Source: Sacculina carcini
Lineage: Eukaryota; Arthropoda; Thecostraca; Sacculinidae
Direction of reading: 5' to 3'
DNA length: 64,000 nucleotides
Assembly (NCBI GenBank): GCA_916048095.2
Contig: OU696597.1
Coordinates: 1,895,042-1,959,041, forward strand
Program-made: the position numbers and the translations under genes
Notes under the pieces: model-generated
What the model was told of the DNA's origin: nothing
What the model saw: the letters and a program-made list of their open reading frames with translations, nothing else
The model's database searches: none
Shown: positions 31,101 to 43,100 of the stretch, in pieces
How positions within the stretch are numbered: the stretch's first letter is position 1
Layout: every line of letters starts with the position of its first letter

Positions 31101-34100
31101 CTGAAACAGCAAAATAACTTGCTAGAGCGAACGCAACAAACATGACCACAATACAAAGTGTGCAGACCCTTGATTGCGGCTAATGCTAGTTCTATAAAGC
31201 CAATGCCTGAAGCTGAATTCATTGAGAACAATGAGTGAATGAATTGTCAGTCAGAGAAAGTTTTCATTTACAGTTTCTTAATCTGTACCTGACTACGATT
31301 CGTTCTTCAAACCCCTGATAGTTACTACTTATCACTAAATATAGACCCATGAATTTGCCCCGAAACTTGTGGAACCCTCGTTTGACTTGAAGGTACCTTG
31401 GTGATCCATGATCGTATGAAAATCAATCATGTTTTCGTGTTTTTATACGAGTATCAAGTGCATTCAGTCGGATTTAATTATCGTAGGCATCAGGTAATGG
31501 TAATTTGTCTCACCTACACTCGAGGCAAGGACCGGACGCCGCCTCCACCAGCTGTCCTGTTCTGTAGAAGACACCTTGAATCTCGCAGCCAGCGTTATCG
31601 ACCGATGCGGTCGACAGACCTGACTGAGTTACCAGAGGTGGCGATTTTGGAGTGGTGGCCGTCCTCCCCGTCTCTTTTGTGCAAACATAACGCGGACAGC
31701 AGAAGCCCTCGATGTTCTGTGCAACACAGCAGGAGTCACCGTTATCCGACCGCGGTGCCGTGTGGTTTGTAGGCAGGTTGCAGCTAGGGCTTGGCTGAGG
31801 ACACGATTGCTGAAGACAAATGATATCGCCGCGGAAACAGAAGCAAAAGTCGCACGGATTGTCTCTGGGAATCTGCTGCGCCGACACGTACACCTTACCA
31901 TCGAACAAACACGCTCCTGGACCAAGGAAGACGTGCGTGTTGATTGTGGTGGTCGTAGTCGAAGTGTTTGTTCCGTTCTGTGCCACCGATGCTGAGTCTG
32001 GCCGCGTAGACTCTTCATTGCTCGACACTTGCTCATCCACTTGTTCATCAATTACGGCTGTAGTGTTGGAAAATTCCTCTTGCTCACCGTTGGCCAGCAT
32101 ATCGATCACATCTTCAGTTACCGAGATAACCCCTGAGGGTTGCTCGGCAGCAGAGTCGCCGGAAGCCAGCGATACATCAACAGGATAGGACTGTGATTCC
32201 TGCTCGCCAGCACCTGAGGAGCCTTGCTGACCTGTGATGCTTGTTTCAATTGATCCGTTAACGGAAGAGATGCTGGCTCCGGTGCCAATCGAACTCTCCT
32301 CACTGGGTTCACTAGCCAGGGTTATTACTTCTCCATTTTGGCCAATCAAATATTCAACTACGTTGACGTCGGTCGAAGAAGTTGGTCCTTGAGTGAAGGA
32401 ATCTGCGTCTTCTTGAACAGCATTTCTTTGCTGCTGCGTCAAAAATGTTCTCGTTTCCGAAATGTGCCTTCCGTCGCTGGATTTTTCTTCGGTAACAATA
32501 GTTTTGTTTACCAATTTTTCGATAGTGCCATAATCTCCACCACTAACGCCTGGGATAAGCACTTCGTTGGTGGTAATATATGTAGTTTTGCGAATTCGAG
32601 TTCCTGGCAAGTAAATTCGTGAAGGAGTTGTGGCACCAGAAGAGCTTGGCGGGTGCAAGTATGCTAGTTGTTCTGGAACAGTATCAGAACGTGAGACAGA
32701 CACCGTTTCTGTGCCGTCCGCTTCTACTTTTATCGTCTTGGCTTCTGTTGTCGTTGTGGATATTTGGCCGCTAGTGAAAGCATATTGTTCCCATGCTTGG
32801 AGCTCACGTTTGCTCTCAGAAGTTGACGTACTGGACTTTATCTGTTTGGATTTAACAGATTGATCAACAATATCCTCTATGACAGTGGTTGTTGTTACCG
32901 AAACCACAACACGTTTACCATCTGCAGTAGTTTCGGGCGCAATATTCTCTTCGATAGTCTGTATTGTAGTCTGAGTTACAACGGTCCCAGGATGATATTC
33001 ACTAGGTACGCTGGCTGTATCCTGTTCTTCATCAATGCCATCTGATTGTGCAGTCGTCGTATTGGTTTCGGCACTCATGACAATCGATTCTGCAGATGGT
33101 GTAGTAGATTCATATATTTCCGTGCCGGTTGAAGACGAAGTCTCAGTAGACAACTCAATAGGATGCCCAGTGGAGGTGGTCGCAGGGGTTTCAGGGGATG
33201 ACGCCGTATCAGTTGTACTTGTTGGTTCAGCAGCATCCACAACATTGCGATTGCCGTCGGCATCAATAACGGTAGTCACAACAGAGGTTGTTTTCACGGG
33301 TTCCCTAGGCTCTTGGAAATACACTATATCAGCGCTTGTGGCAGGGCGTTGTGCCGTTGATACTTCTTGGCGTTCTGTGGCTCTGCTCTCTCCATTCGGT
33401 TTGATGACTTTAGTTATCACTGTCTTAATTGTTGTTATGACTACCACTCCATAGTCATAGGGAGTTTGTCCAGGCTTCAGGGACTGCACTACCTTTGTAG
33501 TTGTTGTCTCCTCGACTGTATTTCCCGGGAGGAAAATCTCTTCGGTGGGCGTTTGATCCAACAGCGTGCCGTCGGGGGATACGAGTTGAGTCAAGCCGGC
33601 CGGAATGTGATTCAGTGTCAAGGTCGACTGTCGCCTCTCGCCACTCTCGTCGACCACAGTCGTATCGACAACAGCTGTGATGTTGGACAAGTGGTTGGGA
33701 GTCTCCAAAGTTCCTGTCGATGTCAGTTTTGCAGGTCGCTCGGCCACAGTCGTCTTGGTCTCTTTGAGAATTTTTTTGGCGCCGTTGCGGTCGACAACCT
33801 CTGTGATTATAGTCACTGTTGTGTATCTCTCGATAGTTATCACATCACCGGCGCCTTGGTTCTCTTTGAAAGATTCTCTTACGACTTTTATGGTGTTCTT
33901 CACTATTGTGTAGCCTGGTTTGTATATATCGCCATCATTCGACGCTACCACAGATTCTGTAATAGCTTCGTTTGTGGTACTAACTGATGTGCTACTTTCA
34001 GGTTGCTGCTCAACCAAGCTCATCAGATGTTGAGGAACATCACTGGTCTGAGAACTGGAAACGATTCGCTTTCCATCGCCACTAATAGTTGTGACTACAC

Positions 34101-37100
34101 TGGTCACCTCGGTTTTTGTTGGCTGAGGAGTTTGGTGAATGACAACGTCTGATAATTTGGCCGGTCGGCGGGCTGTGAAATTTCTAGATTCAACGGAAAC
34201 AAGTGTTTTCTCTCCTTGGGCGTCGATTTCCTCAACAATGTAGGTTACGTGCATAATTGTGGCGATATTTCCCATTTTATTATCCTCAGTTGATTCCAAT
34301 GTTTGCTGGGTTCTGTTGATTATTGTCTCGATGATCGTATGACCTTGAACGTAGAACACAGAAGCAGACGAGGGGAACAATTGCTGCGGATCTCCGGAAG
34401 ACACTGAATTTTCCTGTTGTGACACAATACCACCACTACTTGTGATGGACGTCACTTCGGTGCTGTCCACCAAATCCGTCTCCGAACTAGTCGATCCGGA
34501 CACCAGGACGACACTATCCGTAGTTGACTGGGGTCCGACTTGCGCTGCCTCAGTTGGCTCCAAGTTTTCCGTACCTCCTACTACCGCTCCTGTGCCTCCG
34601 GAGAATATTATGGAAATATTTTGAATTCCGTCGGACAGATCAGTGACTGTCACGTTGTGATCACCGTATCCCAGAATCGCCATTGCCTCAGCGTCTGAAA
34701 ATACGAAATGAATTTACGTCGGAATATATATATGCACCGACTATGTAAAAATCACATTGTATATATATGCTTGTAATAATTCGCTAGCTACAAATAAGAT
34801 GTGTAGAAATATGCAAAGGTAATATCTCGAATAAAATTAAAACTACAATAAACAGGTAATTATGATATTAAAATTTGTTAGTAATAGTATGTAATGTACA
34901 AATGGTTCTGCAACACACTGCACTAAATTCTGGAAAACTAGCTGGCGGGAAGATTCAGTTTTGGCAGTAATTCCTCGTGAACAGACTTTCAGAGATTGAA
35001 AAGACGAAACGCCAACCGAAATCCAAGTGATCAAGTTCATGGTCTCGTCAGTCCTATAACCTAGTGCTTCTCAACGTGGACCATATGACCTCCTTGGGGG
35101 CCAGGGATTCTTTTGAGGGGTTATAGAAGCGAATTAAAAAAATGGGGGGTCACCATATTTTCTCATTGTCCACAAGGTTTTATAGGACGAAACGGATTGT
35201 TTCTGGAATGCCACAAAGACTCGCGTTGTATCGAAGGGGGTCATGGCCAGAAAAAGGCTAAGAAACATTGCACTAAGTCACAGGTTCTTAACCTGTGTGG
35301 GGAATTCCCCACCGGTGGAAAATGAAAGAGTTACCAAGTGGGAAGCTAAATGTCGGACAGAACAGGACAACTATGTGTGTTTTTATCAATTCAAATTCGT
35401 TTATTTTTGTTTCTAATGACCTCTTGACATTTACTTTGATGTATCAATTGAATTTATTGAATTTATCAGCACTGTTGTGTGGAAAATGAAGAAGAAATGG
35501 CTCATTATGAAGTGGGGAATCAGTGAGAAAAAGGTTAAGAAGCACAGCATTAACCTACCCTAACCACTCGCCAACTCACCGCAAGAATAGGTCGACGAAC
35601 AGCAAACGGAGGAGTCGACGAGTAACTGCTGGCAATTGAGGCCGACCAGTTGTGAAGGAGGTCTACACACTTGTCTGGCACACACCACCTCGCTGGCAAT
35701 GCACAAACAGTAGGAACAAGGGTCGACATGAGGCACCACGTCCCCGCTGGCGAAAATCTCATCGTTCATCAAGCATTGTCCGTCGCTCGTCAATGCCTCG
35801 TCCTCGTCTGGAAAAAGATAGCCGCAAATGAGGAATGTTTACGATCAGTGACAATGCTGAGAGGAGGGTTTGGATGGACTGAAGTCCCACACAAATGTGC
35901 CAAGTCCCCTTTAAATCCCAAACATTCTAACCATGAACATTTCGAGTTAATTCCTCATGTTTGGCCCATGTTTTTTCTTAGACCCCTCTCGTACAGGCAT
36001 GTTTGTAAAAGCTACAGAAACTGCTAAAAATGACATCATCACTGAACATTGAAAGGCCAGAAGTTGGTTGCCAGAACTTATGAATTTCGCGCAAAACCGT
36101 GAGCTGTTTGGGAACGATTGAACAATTTGTTTAAAATTATAAATCGTTTTTTCGGTTTAGATTCGAGCGATTTAGCATCAAGTTGATTTCGAGCGATTGG
36201 GCTCGTTCCTAACAAGCGGAGATCATTGCACCAAGACAGTTGAATTACGAACCAAAAATTAAACAGTTAATTAAACTATTCAAATTCGGGTGATTAAGCT
36301 ATGAAAGGTAGGAATTACATGCACTTATTAAACTCACCACATTCAAATTGCGGACAGCATGAAGACGAATTGGACGCGATCACACGGCAGTTTTGCAGGC
36401 GAGGTGGCTCACACTGGATGCGATTACACTGAACAGTCGAATTGAGACATTGGCAAGATGTGACGCACGGATCTGTTGCTGGTACTAACGAGCCGGTGGC
36501 ATATCGCGTGCCGTCCACGAAACAGTCTCCGTCTTCAGCCGACTGTACTTCGGTCGTACTTTCCGTGCCGAAATGCTGCGATGATGAGTGCGTAGGAGTT
36601 GTGCTCTGCTGGCCTCCTAACACCTGACCTAGAACGTCGACTATTGTCTGGGCTGTCTCGGGATCAATCTCGGAAGGAGCTTCGTTGTCTTTGCCCTCAT
36701 CGGTACCTGCAACAGATACTGGAACTTGACTAGTGGCACCTGGAGTTGACGCTGATGCGCTCGTGGAAAGCCCAGCTGAATCAACGCTGGATTGTGATGT
36801 TCCTGCTTCTGTGGAAATATCTAGCGAATCGTATCCTGAGTCGCCCAAACCATATACGTCTGTGCTGCCCTCAATATCTGTACTGCCCTCAATGTCCGTA
36901 CTGCCCTCAATATCTGTACTGCCCTCAATATCTTCTTGACCTGATGACTCCACGCCTGAATCTTCGTCCGAACCTTCGGAGGTGTCGGTGACTAAAGAAA
37001 CAGAAGAGTATGTCCCACGAGCGGGTTCTTCGTATTCAGAATCCCCAGATTGTTCATGACTTTCACCAACACTACTCGTACTGCCTTCGTATAAATCCTC

Positions 37101-40100
37101 CGATAATACTCCCTCTGTAGTAGAAGAATTTTCGGCAATAAACTCTCCGCTTCCCTCAGTATCTTGTGAGGCTGACCCAGTATCAGTAGATATTTCGTTT
37201 TCGGTGATTATCTGATCTATACTACCAGTGACAGCACCCACATTTTCAGTTTCACCAATCTCAGCGTCTCCTGACAATTCTGTACTCTCGTCCGACTCAC
37301 CACTGATTTCGATGTCTGGCACAGCTGTTGTTGTCAATTCAATGGATGGTGAGGTGCTGCCTCCAACTGATGGTTCGATGAATTGATCGATGGCTTCTTC
37401 GCCGAGGTCATCGGTCACATGTGCGTCTGTTGAAGGTTTATTGCCGTCTGTTGAAGTGTTCGTCCCATCGTAATTACTCTGATTTTGACCGTCACTGCTA
37501 CTGGTGCTAACTGATGTGATGTCTTCCGTGTCCTCAAGGTCTCCCGAGAGCTCTCCTTCGATTTCATTAGTAGTTTGTGAAGACAATGGTGGTCCAGCAG
37601 TTGATGATTCCATCTCAATTACATCAGCATCGTCACCGGATGTCAATTCATCGCCAACTATTGTAGTTTGAGTCTCCTCTGGGAAAATGCCCTCACCAGA
37701 TAAAGCTACATCAACTGAATCTCCATCTTCCACCTGAGCAGCCTGACTGTCACCGGTAGAAATAATTTCGGTACTTCCCGAATATTCGACCTCTTGGCTT
37801 AGAACACCATCCCCCGAAGCTTCAACCGTGCCTAAGTCCAGCTCTTCTGTGAATGACTGAGGATCTTCAGTCGATGTGCCAATTTCTCCAGTGGGTACCG
37901 TTCCTGCTGAGCCACCACTACCTTCGAGGATATCGCCATAAGCTGATGATTCTTCGCTTGTTTCACCTGAGTAGGCTTCAACCTCATTTGCGTTCTGTTC
38001 TGCGTCGCCCGAAGTTCCCAAATCTTGATTGATCACAGGTGTAACTTCAATGTCTGAATCCGTTTCACTATGCCACTCAGCAGCTCCGCTTACTTCTTCC
38101 ACGGGTGAAGTTTGTTCGACATATTCAGCTTGTTCTCCCGATGCGCCGACGGTATCAGGATCAAGAGTGTCGTTTTCAAATTCATCTAAAGTTTGCGTAG
38201 TTTGTTCGACTGAGTCTGTTTGTTCTTCAGCCGTGCTCACCGAGGCAAGCGATGGTAGCGAAGTCGAAATTGCACCAAGTGATTCTCTATCCCCATCAGC
38301 AGAGTCCACCGGTCCTGATATGAGTGTGTTTTCATTGTTATAATTCTCGCTTCCAGGTATGATTGTCGAGGGCAAGATTTGCGTCACATGTTGGCCATAA
38401 TTGTTCATACTGACCTCTGCTTCGTGACCGGATGATTCAGCGGCTATAGATAAATCTACGTCACTCATATCTACTGGTGGATCTACAATATCCATTGCAC
38501 CAGAGGATTCGGCGCTCTGTGTTGTAGAAATACCTTCAATCATGACATTGGTATCAACATCCACATCAACCACACCAGCCGAAGAGGGCTCAACTGGTTC
38601 ACTGGCCGAACCTTCCCCGGATTGATCGCTTTCATCAACGTTTAGATTCGAACCAAATCCTGGGAGATAATCGCTGGTTGAAATATCAAGCGAACCGTCA
38701 ACATCATTTGAATCTCCCGACGCTTCTATCTGAGTCAAGGACTGTTCAAGCTCATTGCTTTCCAGTTCAGTGGTTAAGCTTGGAGCGTCTGTGTTTTCGG
38801 GCTCATTTCCAACTTCTTCCCCAGTGAATACACTTGCATCAACAACCGAAGAAACGCTTGAGCTCGGCACTGTCGCACTTTCTTCGTCTGAGGAAACATT
38901 CAATTGTCCTTCTGAAAAAGTGGCATCAATCATATCAGCACCACTACCTTCAGGATGTACAGTGGCTCCGACATTATCCACGATATCTCCGGAAGAGTCT
39001 GCAGAGTCGATCGAATCAGTGGATTCTTCAAAATCTCCAACATTATCCACGATATCTCCTGAAGAGTCTGTAGAGTCAATCGAATCAGTGGATTCTTCAA
39101 AAAAACCGACATTATCCACGATATCTCCTGAAGAGTCTGTAGAGTCAATCGAATCTGTGGATTCTTCCAGGACAATCGGTATCGAGTCACTATCTCCTGA
39201 AACCTCCTCCAAATATTGTGGTCCTGAACCTTCAAGTACTTGGTTGGCAACATTCGCTGTTTCTGTATCATCAATGAGGTCCAAATCGCTTTCAGTAGTG
39301 GAGCTACCTTCCTGTTCGTTTTCGGAGATTTCATAGACATTGGTAGTAGATTCTGTGCTTTCAGCAGTTATATCTGTCGTTTCAGCAGGAGAAACAACAT
39401 TGGTTGCAGTCACGCTATTACTTTCATTTATAGTCTCTACACTACCCGAAGACTCCTCGTTGAACACTTCTGCTTCTGATCCTTCCGCACTGGCTTCGAT
39501 ATTTTCGCTCTCAATGTCTATTGGTGTATGTTGTGATGTTTGTATTTGCTGTTGTGTCGCCAAATATCCACTGTCGCCCGACTCTTCGGAATCAACCGGT
39601 GCCGCCGATGAGCTAACCTGCTGAATACCAGCACTGCCCGCTCCGTCAGCATTCGTGCTAGCTTCCTCTGCTGGCACAGTGGTGCTTTCCACACCGAGGA
39701 TCCCATCCGATACATAGCTTTCTGTTGTAGAAACATTTTCAACATCACCAGATGCTTCTTCTGCATCGTTTTCATCACCCAGACTTCCAGCGATGTCTTC
39801 GCTCTCATCTCCCGATGCATCAACCACACCTGAATCTAAATCAACACCTGGAATTTCAGTAACGGTTTCCTGATCCTCGTTATATAAACCTTGAGACTGT
39901 GCGCCGGTGATATCAATTACGTCAGAAGTCGTGGAAGAATCAGAATCACTTGATGTTATTTCGGAGCCGCTTCCATCCAAGGATTCCTCCAAACTGATGG
40001 CAATGTCTAAATCCCCACTGGTCTCCACATCTTCTGCAGAGGTATCTGTAATATTTACTACCTCAGGAACACCAGTTGTTATAATTTCAGCATCGGTGCT

Positions 40101-43100
40101 ACTCTGTGTGGACGCAGGTGTGCTTGTGGAAACATGTGCTCCTTCTGAAGGAGAATATTCTGGATAGGTTAGGGTGGTCTGAATACTCGCGTCTGTTTGA
40201 ACTTCGTCCGTAGTAATGCCCATTGTAGATGTCTCATGACTAGTCGAAACCGTTCCAACTTCATTAACCGCTTCAGTTACTGGCGCTTCGCTCTCCATCT
40301 CAGTGCCTGTTTCAGTTGTGTACTCCTCAGGCCCGGAAATGGTTGTCATCCCAACAAGCGCTGCAGACACACCAGAGTCTGACGTTTCGGCACCGGACGG
40401 CCGCGACTGGGGTTTGTCCTCCCCGTCGTCTGTGGTGAGCGTCTGGGCCAAGACAGAATGATCAGTTGACGGAGCGACGCTCGACTCTAGTGTACCGTTC
40501 GTTCCTGAAAGCACAAAAAACATACCAACTGAATTCACTGAGAGCATTCGCATTTACAGTGCTGTTTTGTTACTAATTGAAATATCGCGCCGAATTATGT
40601 TCACACGTTTTTGAAATGTATATTTTAAAGTGTGTTATTTGGTTGTTTCTGTGGCACAACAGAAACAAAATATCCCTCAGTCAACCTAAAAATATCCCCC
40701 AGAACGATCAGTGAATTCCGAATACGGAGCCTTCTATTTTTCACAAATTTTCTACTGAGCTTGGATAGTCATAACAAAATTACTCCATTTGAAGATTACA
40801 TCATTGACATGGGAACTGGTTGACATATATGATATCGAATCGTGAAAAAATGCATATGAACCAAGGATGATTAAAATCAGAATCACATTTAATCATAGCA
40901 TTCATCGGTATATGTGGTTCAGAGATCACGGAATTCTCGCTTTCCCTTCACGGATGACAGTGGCGGCATTAAGGTGGACTTCCAGGAGCTAAAGTTCCCT
41001 GAAAATACGCCAAACCCTTCTGAGATCTCTCCCCCAAAAAATCCTGACGACGAGCATTTCAAGTGTAGCTCCTCAAGTCTCCGCGTCTTTTTCCTCAGTC
41101 CACCCTTAACCATCCCTCCCCTCGGTAAAATCCTGACCCTGCCACTGACGGAAGACAACCTAAGATTGGACTGTTTTCAACTTTATTCCATTAAGGCAGG
41201 GGTTATCAACCTTTTTATGGTTCCATACCCCAATGCATTGTCGAATATGGTCCCTCATACCACTTTTACTTGACTGTACAAATAATTGTCACCAATTCCA
41301 ATATTTGTCGGTATGTCTTCCAGATACACGAGTATTTCGATCGCTTGAATTTACTGTACTAACATACATAACATAATCATTGATCATTTTACTGTTCATA
41401 AACCATTAAGACTTTATGCCAGTACCCAAAAATTGAATCCATAGTGAGAGGCTTTAAGACTTCACTCGTGGCAGGGTCTTCCTACCGCAATCGTAGTGGA
41501 TGGGACAGCAGACTCCGGCGGGAGGTGGTGCCGGATGACAATGACTGTGAAAGGTGTCCCTCAGCGAGATACAGCTCTGTACGGCGCAGCTCAACTGACC
41601 ATGCATGCAGTAGCAATGCTTACAAGCGTCAGATGACGGCACCTACAACGCACACACATACACGGAAAAAAACTGAAAAGGACTAGATGTTTAAGAGATG
41701 TTAAGAAGTATAGTTTCCCATATAGGTGTGTTGATGTCTGGAATCAGTTAGGGGAGAATATTGTAGGAGCTAATAGCGTAGGAGCATTTAAAGAAAGACT
41801 GGATAGTGTGAAACACTGGGAATTTCAAGGAAGATAGGTTAGAGGGTGGGTTGGAGACAGGACAGCACGAGCACAGCTCATCTCCTATGATAAACAAATA
41901 GATGAGTACACAAACATAAGTACACATATGCACCGATATAAATTCGACTGACTTGCGATAACGAAACATAGGCTGGACTTTCAGCATATTTCATATTCCA
42001 ACCTGCCAGTGGTTCTCAACTCTTGGGTACAAAGATGGGTTTTCAAACTAGCTAATTGAGTCGCTCAAAGTCCGTAGAAAGTCCATTATTTTGCCACTAA
42101 AATATACTATAACTATATTGTGCAATAATTCAACTATATAATGCCTAGTGTTGGTATTCTATGCAGACAATGATTTAATTATAATACCTGATTTAAGCAA
42201 AGCGGATCATTACTGAATTAAATGTGATTGAAAGCATAATTTTTACACATACAACAATTCTTATATCTATGTAGACTTGAGTCACGACGCTTGATTAGTT
42301 CAAATTCTGGGTGGCTAACGAGAAAAGTTGAGGAACCACTGATTTAAACGCATTCGGAGCGATTGGACTGACCGCGTCTCCATCTGCGTATATGTGTCCT
42401 TCGTGATCACAAGAAGCGGTAGACACAGGAGCCAGTGTGGTTGAAGTCGTGGTAGTTGTGTCCATCTCCTGGTCTTCATTAGCTGTATCATAACGTCACA
42501 CACACATACACATACACACACACACACACACGCACGCAGACACACACACACAGACACACGCACTGCATCTTAATAGATCCATAGATCAAGTGTAGATCAA
42601 AGATGAAATCACCAAACACAGGAACAGTCAGCTGACTAAAAAAATTCGTCAATAATACACGCACAAATTCCGCACCGGATAGTATTCAATGTCGAATTAT
42701 CAGTGATTTTGCGATCTCCTGAAACTGCTCGGCGGATTTTTCTGGAAAACCTGTTAGCTTACTAGATGTCTGTCAGTGGTTCAACATGTGGGAAATTTCA
42801 ACCTGTTTGGGAAATTCCCCTGTCTGGTGGGGAATGGAAGAGTTGTCAAGTGGGAAGCTAAAGGTCGGACAGAACAGGACAACTATGTGTGTGTGTTTTT
42901 ATCAATTCAAATTTGTTTATTTTTGTTTCTAATGACCTCTTGACATTTACTTTGATGTAACAACTGAATTTATTGAATTTATCAGCGCTGTTGTGTGTGG
43001 AAAATGAAGAGATGTCTCATTAAGAAGTGGAGAATCAGAGAAAAAAGCTTAAGAACCACTGCTGTATAGTATATATTACCGAATTTTACACACTGTAGTC

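Noticed and set aside
33367..33987. Antisense ORFs up to 206 codons inside Tnc exons 8 and 10
   Set aside because: Shadows of a long, biased sense exon; no splice sites, start context or family motif.
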